A stretch of DNA of 64,000 nucleotides, taken from contig NZ_JAUEDK010000005.1 of NCBI RefSeq assembly GCF_030385785.1, positions 115,127-179,126 on the forward strand. Direction: 5' to 3'. Origin of the DNA: Crenobacter oryzisoli. GTDB taxonomy: Bacteria; Pseudomonadota; Gammaproteobacteria; Burkholderiales; Chromobacteriaceae. Position 1 is the first letter of the stretch; each line of letters opens with the position of its first letter. Both the position numbers and the translations under genes were made by a program. Of this stretch, positions 1 to 8,821 are shown in pieces. Under the pieces are notes generated by a model. It had not been told where the DNA came from and searched no databases. It saw nothing but the letters and a program-made list of their open reading frames with translations.

Positions 1-1
1 C

Positions 2-559
2 CCTGAAGAACTGTATATGGCGCTGGCGGAGTTCTGCGGTGAGCTACAGACATTCTCGACCGTCTATTCCCTGTCCGACATCCCCGCCTACCGGCACGAT
101 GCCTTGCAGGAAGTACTCCCTATACTGGACCGACAGATTCGCGAACTGCTTGAAACCGTCATTTCCGCACGTTACGCGATCATCCCACTGCACTCGCCCA
201 AGCCGTCGTTCCATATCGGCAGGCTGGAAAGCGATCGCCTGCTCGACAACGTCGACTACTACCTGTCTGTCCAAACCGAGCAGCCGGCAGCCTATGTCAT
301 CGACAACGTACCGTTGAAACTGAAGATCGGCGCCCCGGACGATGTCGAAAAGATCCTGAACTCTGCGTTGCGCGGCGTGGCCGTGACCCATGCGCCACAA
401 ACCCCGTCGGCGATCCCGGTACGGGTCGGCAATCACTACTTCGCCCTGGAACCACACGGCGACATTTTCCAGCGCATGCTCCAGTCGCGCAGCGTCTGCA
501 TTTACGTACCCCAGACGCTGACCAACCTGTCGCTAGAACTGATCGCAATATTCCGCTGA
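2..559 (+). CDS. tssK: T6SS baseplate protein TssK, C-terminal part
   Basis: This is the last ~185 residues of TssK, the trimeric T6SS baseplate subunit that links the wedge (TssFG) to the membrane complex. The frame is open from base 2 (P-E-E-L-Y-M...), so the gene begins outside the window and the ATG at 17 is internal. Visible family features are the LYMALAEFCGELQTFS helix and the C-terminal domain ending in LTNLSLELIAIFR. It lies 7 bases upstream of tssL, as in many T6SS operons. Identification rests on family resemblance plus context. Confidence 0.93.
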   Translation, partial: PEELYMALAEFCGELQTFSTVYSLSDIPAYRHDALQEVLPILDRQIRELLETVISARYAIIPLHSPKPSFHIGRLESDRLLDNVDYYLSVQTEQPAAYVIDNVPLKLKIGAPDDVEKILNSALRGVAVTHAPQTPSAIPVRVGNHYFALEPHGDIFQRMLQSRSVCIYVPQTLTNLSLELIAIFR

Positions 560-566
560 GGCTCTC

Positions 567-1271
567 ATGAACAACCAAGCCAGCACCTTGCAAGAAGATC
601 ACCCTCTCACCGTCACTACCCCGGCTGCCCCCACTCTGCGTGAACTGCTCGAAGACGGTATCTACCTGCTGTTCCTGCTCAAGGACGGCAATGCCCCGAG
701 CAGTGCCGTGGAGTTCAACCGCCGTGTCGACCACTTCCTCGGCCAGTACGAACGCAACGCCCGCAACTTCGGCAAGGATGCCGCCGAAATCGGCCAGGCC
801 AAATTCGCCTTCTGCGCCCTGATGGACGAGATCATCCTATCGTCGGAATTTGCGTTGCGAGACGAGTGGGAGCGCATGCCTTTGCAGTTGCGTTTGTTCG
901 GCGAGCACCTGGCGGGCGAGAGCTTTTTCGACCGGCTTGAGCAACTGCGCTCGAACCCGGCGACGCATATCGAGGCACTCGAGGTGTTCTACACCTGCCT
1001 GCTGTTGGGTTTCCAAGGCAAGTTTCTGCTGGAGGGTGAGGAAAAACTCGGCTACCTGACCCGCCGTGTCGGCCAGGAAATCCAACAGGTACGCGGCGGC
1101 AAGGCGGAATTCGCCCCCAACTGGCAACTGCCGCAACGCTTCCAGGCCTTCGTGCGCCACGAGCTGCCAATGTGGTTGTACTTCGCCCTGCTCGCACTGG
1201 CCGGCACCGGCATTTTCATCACCTATCGCTGGCTGCTGGCCAAACAGGTCGGCGCCCTGTTCGGTGGTTGA
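567..1271 (+). CDS. tssL: T6SS membrane-complex protein TssL (DotU/IcmH family, short form)
   Basis: TssL anchors the T6SS membrane complex in the inner membrane and contacts the baseplate. The 234-residue product has the DotU cytoplasmic helical domain (LLEDGIYLLFLLKDGNAPSS near residues 26-45, then the DEIILSSEFALRDEW region) and one C-terminal membrane segment (about residues 203-226, WLYFALLALAGTGIFITYRW). There is no peptidoglycan-binding OmpA extension, so this is the short TssL type. Its TGA overlaps the tssE start (TGATG), indicating translational coupling. Confidence 0.95.
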   Translation: MNNQASTLQEDHPLTVTTPAAPTLRELLEDGIYLLFLLKDGNAPSSAVEFNRRVDHFLGQYERNARNFGKDAAEIGQAKFAFCALMDEIILSSEFALRDEWERMPLQLRLFGEHLAGESFFDRLEQLRSNPATHIEALEVFYTCLLLGFQGKFLLEGEEKLGYLTRRVGQEIQQVRGGKAEFAPNWQLPQRFQAFVRHELPMWLYFALLALAGTGIFITYRWLLAKQVGALFGG

Positions 1272-1756
1272 TGATGAACAGCGCACGCCGCCATGTTCAG
1301 GTCATGCCCTCGGTGCTGGATCGGCTGCTCGACGACGAGCCCGACCTCCCCCACGTCACCGAGTCCATGCTGTTCGACCTGAACCAGTTCAAACGCGCCC
1401 TGGCACGGGATCTGGAAGCGCTGCTGAACACTCGGACCATGGAGTTGGCCGAACTGTTCGAGGCGCACCCGCTCGCCAACTCGTCGGTGCTGCAGTACGG
1501 CATCCCCGACCTGAGCGGCATCAGTCTGCTGAACCCGGACGATCGCGAGTTGTTGCGTGAGCGGCTGCGCCGCGCGATCGAACTGCACGAGCCGCGGCTG
1601 TCCCGCGTGCGCGTCAACCTGGATGCGCCGCGCGAGCTGGAGCGGCACCTGCGCTTTCGCGTCGATGCCGTCCTGCGGGTGCATCCGCACAAGCCGCCCG
1701 TCACCTTCGATGCCACGTTGCAGCTGTCCTCGAATGTCTATCGAGTGCAAGGCTGA
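1271..1756 (+). CDS. tssE: T6SS baseplate wedge protein TssE (gp25-like)
   Basis: TssE is the gp25-like baseplate subunit that starts sheath polymerisation. The 161-residue product carries the family core: SVLQYGIPDLSG, then the RLRRAIELHEPRLSRVRVNL helix-strand and LRFRVDAVLRV. The start is the ATG at 1271 (or the next codon at 1274) because it overlaps the tssL stop; the longer open frame beginning at 1172 lies inside tssL and is not needed. Twenty-five bases separate it from vgrG. Confidence 0.95.
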   Translation: MMNSARRHVQVMPSVLDRLLDDEPDLPHVTESMLFDLNQFKRALARDLEALLNTRTMELAELFEAHPLANSSVLQYGIPDLSGISLLNPDDRELLRERLRRAIELHEPRLSRVRVNLDAPRELERHLRFRVDAVLRVHPHKPPVTFDATLQLSSNVYRVQG

Positions 1757-1781
1757 CCGCTCCCCTTAATAGAGACACGAC

Positions 1782-4667
1782 ATGGATCTGAGCCCCCTGC
1801 TTGCGAGCTTCGCCGCCGCCTTCACCCAGGACGCCCGCCTGCTCACCCTGCAACTGGGCGACGGTGCCCGCTGGGCCGACAGCCTGCTGCCGCAGACCCT
1901 CAGCGGTGAGGAAGCGCTGTCCGAGGCCTACCGCTACCAACTCACCTGCCTGTCGCCCGACACCGAACTGGCGCTGAAGGACTTGCTCGGCCAGCCGGTG
2001 CGACTGGCGGTGCAGGGCGCCGACGGCGCCGAGGTGGTGCGCTGCGGGGTGGTGTCGTCGGCACAGGCGCTCGGCAGCGACGGCGGCTTCGCCCAGTACG
2101 GTCTGACCATCGAGCCGCCGCTGGCGCTACTGCGCCACCGCCGCACCAGCCGGGTGTTCCAGGACCAGACCGTCCCCGACATCGTCCGCCAGGTGCTGGC
2201 CGAACACCGGGCCGCCAACCCCGGCTTCGCGCGGGTGCAGCACTGGGACTTCCAGCTGTCCGGCGAGGCGCCGCTGCGCAGCTACTGCCTGCAGTACCGC
2301 GAATCCGACTACGACTTTATCGTCCGGCTGTTGCACGAGGAGGGCTACCACTGGCACTTCGTGCATGACGGCGACGAGGGCGTGACCGAGCGAGGTAGCG
2401 CAGCGTCGCGAGGGAAGATGCCGCAAGTGACGCTGGTGGTGGCCGACGACCCCTACCGGCTGCCGGCCGCCCCACTCACCCGGGTGCGCTTCCACCGCAG
2501 CGATGCCACCGAGGCCGAGGACGGCCTGACCGACTGGACCGGCAGCCGCCAGATCGTGCAGGGGCGGGTCAGCCTCGCCAGCTTCGACTACCAGCCGGTG
2601 ACCACCCAGCACAGCGGCGACACCTCCTCCGTCGAACAGGGCGACGGCGGGGCCGCGCTGCAGGCCAGCCTGGAGGACTACGATCCGCAGGGGCTCTACT
2701 ACGCCGCCGACACCGAGCAGCTCGGCCGCTACGCCCAGCTGCGCCAGCAGGCCCACGACGCCCAGGCCAAGTCGTTCGACGGCGCCGGCTCGGTGCGCGG
2801 CCTGCTGGCCGGCGCCTGGTTCCGCCTCGACGGCCACCCGGCCCACGACGCCGACCCGGCCGAGCAGCGCGAATTCGTTGTCACCCGGCAGACCTTCACC
2901 GCCCGCAACAACCTGCCGGGCGAGCTGACCCGTCAGCTGCGCGCCGTCGCGCCCGGGTTGTTCGCGAATGAAACCGCCGACGCCCCGGCACCGTTCCAGA
3001 CCCGTTTCCAGGCGCAGCGGCGCGGCCTGCCGCTGCCGCCGGCCTATGCGCACTCCGCCCAGGCCAAACCCACCGCCCGCGGCGTGCAGACCGCCACCGT
3101 GGTCGGCCCGCGAGGCAGCGATGCCGGATCAGAACAAGCCGCAGAGGTGCACACCGACCAACACGGCCGCATCAAGGTGCAGTTCCACTGGCAGCGCCCC
3201 GACGAGCACCCGACTATCGGCGCCCACCTCGACGACAAATCGTCCTGCTGGCTGCGCGTTGCCATGCCCAGCGCCGGCGCCGGCTGGGGCCACCAGTTCA
3301 TCACGCGTATTGGCCAGGAAGTGCTGGTCGACTTCATCGAGGGCGACATCGACCGCCCGGTGATTACCGGCGTGCTGTACAACGGCAGCCACCCCACCCC
3401 CGCCTTCAGCGGCGCCGGCAGCCTGCCGGCCAACAAGACGCTGTCCGGCATCCAGTCCAAGGAACACCAGGGAGGGGCCTACAACGAGCTGCTGTTCGAC
3501 GACACCCCCGGCGAAGTGCGCGCCAAGCTGTCCAGCGAACACGGCAAGACCCAGCTCAACCAGGGCTACCTGATCCACCCGAGGAGCGACGGCAAGGGCC
3601 AGCCACGCGGCGACGGTTTCGAACTGCGCACCGATCAGCACGGCGCGATCCGCGCCGCGCACGGTCTGCTGCTGACCACCGAAGCGCAGCCCTCCGCCTC
3701 CGGCAAACAGCTGGCGCGCGAGCATGCGCAGAGCCAGCTCGACGCCGCCTTGAGTCTCAGCCAGAGCCTGGCCGAGACCGCCACCGGCCAGCTGGCCGAC
3801 AGCATGGAGACCGGCCCAGAGCAAACCCAACCAGACAACAGCAAAGGCGCCAAGAAAACCGATGGCCACCTGCACCACCACGCCGAGGCGCTCAAAGCCT
3901 GGGAGGCCGGCAGCAACACCGATCAGGACGGCAAGACCGCCAAAGACTCACTCCCTCACGACGCTTCGCTACCTCGTTCGGTCGCCGGCCAGCAACCGCT
4001 GCTGGTGCTGTCCGCCCCGGCCGGCATCGCCAGCGTCACCGAGCAGAGCCAGAGCGTCGCCGCCGGCACCAACCTCGACCTGGTCGCCCAGCGCGACACC
4101 AACCAGACCTCGGGTCGGCGCTGGATCCACAACGTCGGCCAGCACCTGAGCCTGTTCGTGGCGGGGGTGAAGGACGCGATCAGCCTGAAACTCATCGCCG
4201 CGAAGGGGAAGGTGCAGGTCCAGGCGCAGAGTGACAGTGTGGAGATGACCGCAGATAAGGACGTCAATCTCACCGCCATCAAGGGGCAGCAACTGTTCAA
4301 CGGCAAGAAGGAAGTCCTGCTGACCTGCGGTGGCGCTTATGTACGGATCAAGGATGGAAAGATAGAGCTGCATGCGCCGGGCAAGGTGAGTTTCAAGGGA
4401 GGTAGCCATGATTGGAACAGGGGAGAGTCGCTGAGCATGCCCTACAAATCCATGCTACCAAAGCCAAAGTATGATGAAAAACTGAAACTAATACATCAAA
4501 GCACTGAGAAACCTCTTTCCGGAAAATATAAAGTCAACCTTAAAAGCGGCCACTACTTCGAAGGAATACTAGACAAAAATGGCGAAACATCTCGCATCCT
4601 TACAGACGCTGAAGAAGAAATAGCCTCTGTCGAGATTATCCCCAATGAAATTTTCCGCATCCGTTAA
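1782..4667 (+). CDS. vgrG: T6SS spike protein VgrG with DUF2345 and C-terminal cargo linker
   Basis: VgrG forms the trimeric spike at the tip of the T6SS tube. The 961-residue product has the gp27-like domain (about residues 20-400), the gp5-like OB region (VHTDQHGRIKVQFHW and the SCWLRVAMPSAGAGWGHQF segment near residues 450-510), and a long DUF2345-type beta-helix region (about 600-870) ending in GKVSFKGGS. The last ~75 residues (KYDEKLKLIHQSTEKPLSG onward) form the transthyretin-like linker often found before or beside VgrG-borne effectors. Base composition drops sharply near 4440, inside this tail, and stays low through the next two genes. This suggests the tail was exchanged together with its cargo. 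Confidence 0.96.
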   Translation: MDLSPLLASFAAAFTQDARLLTLQLGDGARWADSLLPQTLSGEEALSEAYRYQLTCLSPDTELALKDLLGQPVRLAVQGADGAEVVRCGVVSSAQALGSDGGFAQYGLTIEPPLALLRHRRTSRVFQDQTVPDIVRQVLAEHRAANPGFARVQHWDFQLSGEAPLRSYCLQYRESDYDFIVRLLHEEGYHWHFVHDGDEGVTERGSAASRGKMPQVTLVVADDPYRLPAAPLTRVRFHRSDATEAEDGLTDWTGSRQIVQGRVSLASFDYQPVTTQHSGDTSSVEQGDGGAALQASLEDYDPQGLYYAADTEQLGRYAQLRQQAHDAQAKSFDGAGSVRGLLAGAWFRLDGHPAHDADPAEQREFVVTRQTFTARNNLPGELTRQLRAVAPGLFANETADAPAPFQTRFQAQRRGLPLPPAYAHSAQAKPTARGVQTATVVGPRGSDAGSEQAAEVHTDQHGRIKVQFHWQRPDEHPTIGAHLDDKSSCWLRVAMPSAGAGWGHQFITRIGQEVLVDFIEGDIDRPVITGVLYNGSHPTPAFSGAGSLPANKTLSGIQSKEHQGGAYNELLFDDTPGEVRAKLSSEHGKTQLNQGYLIHPRSDGKGQPRGDGFELRTDQHGAIRAAHGLLLTTEAQPSASGKQLAREHAQSQLDAALSLSQSLAETATGQLADSMETGPEQTQPDNSKGAKKTDGHLHHHAEALKAWEAGSNTDQDGKTAKDSLPHDASLPRSVAGQQPLLVLSAPAGIASVTEQSQSVAAGTNLDLVAQRDTNQTSGRRWIHNVGQHLSLFVAGVKDAISLKLIAAKGKVQVQAQSDSVEMTADKDVNLTAIKGQQLFNGKKEVLLTCGGAYVRIKDGKIELHAPGKVSFKGGSHDWNRGESLSMPYKSMLPKPKYDEKLKLIHQSTEKPLSGKYKVNLKSGHYFEGILDKNGETSRILTDAEEEIASVEIIPNEIFRIR

Positions 4668-4688
4668 ACTGGCAAACAATTAAATTTT

Positions 4689-5327
4689 ATGAAAATCAGT
4701 GTTAAACAATCAAAAACAAATACAACTGACGGCTCTGTAGTCGAAGTTTATCAAAAAACAGGAAGACCATTAACTGATGGGGAAGAAAAAATGGCCAAAT
4801 CTGTTTTTGGATCGCTAATCGATTACAACATAATAATCATACATAAAGAGAAATACATCTCCGTTCAAAATGATCAGGTTGCCATGACCCCTTTCGGTGA
4901 GATATTTTTTGGTGAAACACACGTTGACGATTTTTCAAAAGGAAACATCGGGGTTAAAAAACACTTCATACATGAAATGGCTCATGTTTGGCAATACCAA
5001 AGCGGCAAGATAGTTGCGGCTCGTGGTTTAGCATTGTGCGTAGGAACTGGGCTATCCGATATGATGGAAGCTGCCACAAGAAATACGCCTATTGAAAAGA
5101 TAACAGACACGATTAGATCTACCATCGACCCATACATCTACTCCCTCGACCCCAGAAAAAAAATAGAAGACTACAATCTAGAGTCTCAAGCAGAAATAAT
5201 TGCCGATTATTTCTGCACAATTATACTCGAACAACCACTTTATAAAGGCCTCAACAAAGAAAATCACCATAAAGCATATTTATACGAAGAGGTACTATCT
5301 AAATTTCTCGAAAAAGCGTCCATATAG
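4689..5327 (+). CDS. Putative T6SS zinc-metallopeptidase effector (HExxH, VgrG-linked)
   Basis: The 212-residue protein contains FIHEMAHVWQYQSG, an HExxH zincin motif with H95, E96 and H99. ESQAEIIADYF follows (E165, E169, D173), a plausible source of the third zinc ligand. The layout GRPLTDGEEKMAKSVFGS / IDYN / MTPFGEIFFG / HEMAHVWQ / NLESQAEIIADYF resembles a group of small VgrG- or Rhs-associated zincins that also resembles the C-terminal metallopeptidase of Pseudomonas VgrG2b. There is no signal peptide or membrane segment, as expected for a VgrG-delivered cargo. It starts 21 bases after vgrG and has no good Shine-Dalgarno sequence. Function is inferred from motif and context; an accessory role is possible. 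Confidence 0.72.
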   Translation: MKISVKQSKTNTTDGSVVEVYQKTGRPLTDGEEKMAKSVFGSLIDYNIIIIHKEKYISVQNDQVAMTPFGEIFFGETHVDDFSKGNIGVKKHFIHEMAHVWQYQSGKIVAARGLALCVGTGLSDMMEAATRNTPIEKITDTIRSTIDPYIYSLDPRKKIEDYNLESQAEIIADYFCTIILEQPLYKGLNKENHHKAYLYEEVLSKFLEKASI

Positions 5328-5335
5328 GGAAAACA

Positions 5336-5773
5336 ATGAAAAAATGGTCACTTGCATATTTTGCAGCCATTGTTTTTACCACTTACCTAGCTCTTTATTT
5401 TTTTTGCTATCTCAACCCAGACAGAACAGTAACAATAAAGAAATATGGGCCAGACTTACTCTTTGAATATAACCACCAAAGAAACATCTACAGCGTTGAA
5501 ATTGTCAAAAGGGTAGACGGGAGAACCATTTCATCCACACCAACAGTAGATAGAAATGGCGATCCAATGCAATTCAGAGAATCAGTGCGATTCTTTGTTA
5601 AGAATTTAGCATCACCCCTAAAAAACAACACCGTCTACGTAGCTATGCTTAGCAACAATGAGGAGAATATTGTGGTAGGTGTATTCTGCATAAAGAACAG
5701 TACTGTACTGAACATCAAAAGAGGATGGTTCCCGGAATCAGACGAACAATTCGCTAAAAGATGTTCTTCATAA
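5336..5773 (+). CDS. Putative membrane-anchored immunity protein for the metallopeptidase effector
   Basis: No family is recognised. The 145-residue product starts with a hydrophobic stretch (about residues 5-27, LAYFAAIVFTTYLALYFFCY) that could be an uncleaved anchor or signal, followed by a soluble domain that would face the periplasm. It lies 8 bases after the effector candidate, behind a good ribosome site (AGGGA), and shares its low GC. A gene directly behind a VgrG-linked toxin with an export signal fits an immunity protein for a periplasm-acting peptidase. This is inference from position and topology only. Confidence 0.55.
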   Translation: MKKWSLAYFAAIVFTTYLALYFFCYLNPDRTVTIKKYGPDLLFEYNHQRNIYSVEIVKRVDGRTISSTPTVDRNGDPMQFRESVRFFVKNLASPLKNNTVYVAMLSNNEENIVVGVFCIKNSTVLNIKRGWFPESDEQFAKRCSS

Positions 5774-5934
5774 CAGAACAATCAAATCACCCCCAGCTAA
5801 CACACCAAGCCGTCACAATTTCAACCGACCGAAATTCAATTTCCGTACAACCACCAAAAAAATCACATCAACTATTATTTCGATAATTGAGAAAATATAC
5901 ACACTCTATTTTCTAAGAAATTGACATTCACTAA
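5774..5934. other. AT-rich spacer with inverted repeat upstream of tssF
   Basis: This 161-base spacer is very A/T-rich. It holds an 8-bp perfect inverted repeat, AGAAAATA (5890-5897) and TATTTTCT (5907-5914), with a 9-base loop, 20 bases before the tssF ATG. It could be a weak terminator for the cargo pair, an operator, or part of the promoter region for tssFGH. No confident -35/-10 pair could be chosen. Confidence 0.4.
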
Positions 5935-7794
5935 ATGCTCGAATCCCTCCTCCCCTATTACGAACGCGAACTCGGCTACCTGCGTGAGCTGTCCGGTGAG
6001 TTCGCTCGGCGCTATCCGAAGATAGCCGGCCGCCTGCAATTGGAAGGCGACCAGTGCGAGGACCCGCATACTGAGCGGCTGATCGAGTCGTTCGCGTTTC
6101 TTGCCGCGCGCATTCACAAGAAGCAGGACGACGAGTACCCGGAGATCGCCGGCAGCTTCCTCGACGTGCTGTACCCGCATTACCAGCGGCCGGTGCCCTC
6201 CTCCACCATCGTGCAGTTTGAATGCGACCCGCAGCGGCCGGAGATCGCCAAACGCTATCGGATCGATCGTGGCCAAGCGGTGCATGCGCCGGCGATGCAG
6301 GGGGTGGTGTGCAAGTTTCGCAGCAGCTATCCGGTGGACCTGTATCCGCTGTCACTGACACAGGCCAAGCTGGAGCTGACCAGCAGTTCGGCCTACCTGC
6401 ACCGCATGGCGCCCGATGCGGCGGCGGTGCTGACGATGGAGTTCCACACCCACGGTGGGCTGCCTATCGGTGACATTGGCCTCGAGTCGCTGCGCTTCTT
6501 CCTCGACGGCGAGCCGGCACTGATGCACCTGCTGTACGAACTGCTGTTGTCCGACGTGCTGCGGGTGCAGGTGGGAGACGGCAGCGAGAACCCGGCCACC
6601 ACGCGTGAGCTGCCGGGCAGTTGCATTCAGCCGGTGGGCTTCGGGCGCGACGAGGGGATGCTGGAATACGACGAGCGCTCGTTCCTCGGCTACCGGCTGC
6701 TGACCGAATACTTCTGCTATCCGGACAAGTTCCTGTTCGTCGACTTCCTGCGCCTAGGCGAGGTCGCGGCGCGGCTAGACGGAGAGCGGTTGGTGATCCG
6801 CTGCTTCCTCAAGGACTATCCGGACAGCGAGCGCCATGCCCGCCTGCTGGCGCAACTGCAGGCCCAGCACCTGAAACTCGGCTGCACGCCGATCGTGAAC
6901 CTGTTCGTGCAACCGGGCGAACCGATCCGCGTCACCCATCAGAAGGCGAGCTACCGCGTACTGGCCGATGCGCGCAAGCAGCAGGCGTTCGAGACCATCC
7001 AGCTGCGCCGTGTGGTGCGGGTGGAAAAATCCGGCGACAGCGAGACCAGCGAGGAGATTCCGCCCTTCTACGCGATCCGGCACGGCAGCGAGCGCAAGGC
7101 GCCGCGCTTCTACTGGCATGCCAGCCGCGAGGATTCGCCGCGAGCGGACGACAAGGGCACCGACCTGGAGCTGCATCTGGTCGATCTGGATTTCGACCCA
7201 GTGCGCCCGGCGGCCGAGGTGCTGAGCCTTGAGCTGTTGTGCAGCAACCGCGATCTGCCGGAGCAGATTCCGTTCGGCGGCAGCCAGGCGACGCAGCGCA
7301 CCGACTTCTCGCTGCCGGGCCACTCGGTAGTGAAGCGCGTCCGCCTACTGCGAAAGCCCGGTGCCAGCCAGCGCAGCCCGCTCAAGCGCGGCATGCAGTG
7401 GCGGCTGATCTCGCATCTGTCGCTCAACTACCTGTCGATCATCGACACCGGCAAGGCGGCGCTGCAGGAGATGCTGACGCTGTACAACCTGACCGATTCG
7501 CCGGTGAACGTGCGGCAGATCCAGGGCATCGTCGGCATCGCCAGCCAGGCCGCGGTGACGCGGGTGGCGGGCCGGGATTTCACCGGCTTCGTGCGCGGCA
7601 CCGAGGTGGAGCTGACGCTGGACGAGGACTACTACGTCGGCGGCAGCGTCTATCTGTTTGCGGCGATCCTGGAACGCTTCTTCGCACTGTACTGCGCGCC
7701 GAACAGCTTTACCCGACTGCGCGTGCGCACCGTCCAACGCAACGAGGAGGTAGCCTCATGGCCAGCCCGAGCCGGCGAAGCCCTCGTGATCTGA
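5935..7794 (+). CDS. tssF: T6SS baseplate wedge protein TssF
   Basis: TssF is a baseplate wedge component that works with TssG, TssE and TssK. The 619-residue length is normal for the family. Diagnostic sequence includes the N-terminal LLPYYERELGYLRELSGEFA, the YPEIAGSFLDVLYPHYQRPVPS segment, and the C-terminal RGTEVELTLDE / GGSVYLFAAILERFFALY stretch. The gene ends inside tssG (37-base overlap), the usual tssF-tssG arrangement. GC returns to the high level of the rest of the locus at this start. Confidence 0.97.
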   Translation: MLESLLPYYERELGYLRELSGEFARRYPKIAGRLQLEGDQCEDPHTERLIESFAFLAARIHKKQDDEYPEIAGSFLDVLYPHYQRPVPSSTIVQFECDPQRPEIAKRYRIDRGQAVHAPAMQGVVCKFRSSYPVDLYPLSLTQAKLELTSSSAYLHRMAPDAAAVLTMEFHTHGGLPIGDIGLESLRFFLDGEPALMHLLYELLLSDVLRVQVGDGSENPATTRELPGSCIQPVGFGRDEGMLEYDERSFLGYRLLTEYFCYPDKFLFVDFLRLGEVAARLDGERLVIRCFLKDYPDSERHARLLAQLQAQHLKLGCTPIVNLFVQPGEPIRVTHQKASYRVLADARKQQAFETIQLRRVVRVEKSGDSETSEEIPPFYAIRHGSERKAPRFYWHASREDSPRADDKGTDLELHLVDLDFDPVRPAAEVLSLELLCSNRDLPEQIPFGGSQATQRTDFSLPGHSVVKRVRLLRKPGASQRSPLKRGMQWRLISHLSLNYLSIIDTGKAALQEMLTLYNLTDSPVNVRQIQGIVGIASQAAVTRVAGRDFTGFVRGTEVELTLDEDYYVGGSVYLFAAILERFFALYCAPNSFTRLRVRTVQRNEEVASWPARAGEALVI

Positions 7795-8786
7795 GCGCGG
7801 AGCTACACGCCGACGCCAGCCAGTTCGGCTTCTTCCAGGCGGTGCGCCTGCTGGGCCTGGCTGCGCACAAGCGTGGCGAGCGCCGTGGCGCGCTACCGGC
7901 CAAGCTGCGTTTTCGCACGTTGGCGACGCTGTCGTTCCCGCCGAGCGAACTGGTGCGCTACCGCCCCGAGCTGCAGGAGACGCCGGCGGTAGCGCCCGTC
8001 GACGAGATGGCAGTCAGCTTCATCGGCATGACCGGCCCGTCCGGTGCCCTGCCCACCCATTACACCGAGCTACTGATCGAACGGCGCCAGCAGTACCGCG
8101 ACACCAGCCTGCACGCCTTCCTCGACCTGTTCAGCCACCGCGCCACCGCGCTGTTCTACGGCGCCTGGCGCAAGTACCGCTACTGGATCGGCGTGGAAGC
8201 CGGCGAGCAAGACGGCTTCACCCGCAACCTGCTCGATCTGGGCGGCGTAGGCCTGTCGCAGCTGCGCGGCCAGCTGGGCGACGAGGTGGAGCTGGACGAG
8301 AACCTGTTCCTCTATTACGCCGGCCTGCTCAGCCAGAAACCGCTGTCGGCGCAGGCGCTGGAGACACTGGTCGAGGGGTTCTTCGGCGTGCGCGCTCGGC
8401 TGGAGCAGTTCGTCGGGCGCTGGATGAACGTGCCGGCCGACGAGCAGAGCCGGCTCGGCGGCCAGGCCTGCGAGCTGGGCGTGGCCGCCTTCGCCGGTGA
8501 TCGCATTTGGGACCGCCAGACCAAGCTGCGTCTGACGCTGGGCCCACTGCGCAGCGCACAATTCGACGCGATGCAGCCGGGCGGCCCCGGCGCCGTCGCG
8601 CTGAAGGCACTGCTGCAATTCGCACTGGGCCACAGCCTGGCAGCCGACGTGACCCTGGTGCTGGACCGCATCGATGTGCCGCCGGCCCGCCTTGCCAACG
8701 ACAACGGCCTGCGCCTGGGCGGCAACTGCTGGCTCGGCCCGCAGGCTAGCGACCCCGACGACATGCGCTACGAGCTGTTGCACTGA
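7758..8786 (+). CDS. tssG: T6SS baseplate wedge protein TssG
   Basis: TssG pairs with two TssF copies in the baseplate wedge. The start is the ATG at 7758, preceded by a GAGGAGG-like site (7745-7751); the longer open frame upstream is only an alternative frame of tssF. The 342-residue product shows the family signatures FGFFQAVRLLGL near the N-terminus, FIGMTGPSGALPTHYTEL, the LDLFSHRATALFYGAWRKYR helix, and a C-terminal DRQTKLRLTLGPL region. It is 35 bases upstream of the preferred tssH start. Confidence 0.96.
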   Translation: MASPSRRSPRDLSAELHADASQFGFFQAVRLLGLAAHKRGERRGALPAKLRFRTLATLSFPPSELVRYRPELQETPAVAPVDEMAVSFIGMTGPSGALPTHYTELLIERRQQYRDTSLHAFLDLFSHRATALFYGAWRKYRYWIGVEAGEQDGFTRNLLDLGGVGLSQLRGQLGDEVELDENLFLYYAGLLSQKPLSAQALETLVEGFFGVRARLEQFVGRWMNVPADEQSRLGGQACELGVAAFAGDRIWDRQTKLRLTLGPLRSAQFDAMQPGGPGAVALKALLQFALGHSLAADVTLVLDRIDVPPARLANDNGLRLGGNCWLGPQASDPDDMRYELLH

Positions 8787-8821
8787 CCCGTTACCGATTG
8801 AATCGAACTGGAAATCACCGA

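Larger units (their letters stand above)
4440..5934. other. Low-GC T6SS cargo island (vgrG tail, effector, immunity, AT-rich spacer)
   Basis: From roughly 4440 to the tssF start the sequence is clearly A/T-rich, while the flanking vgrG body and tssF are GC-rich with G/C-ending codons. The island covers the last VgrG codons, the two cargo genes and an AT-rich 161-base spacer. No transposase, att repeat or Rhs sequence is visible, so simple homologous replacement through the vgrG body is the likeliest route of acquisition. The exact borders were judged by eye. Confidence 0.8.
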
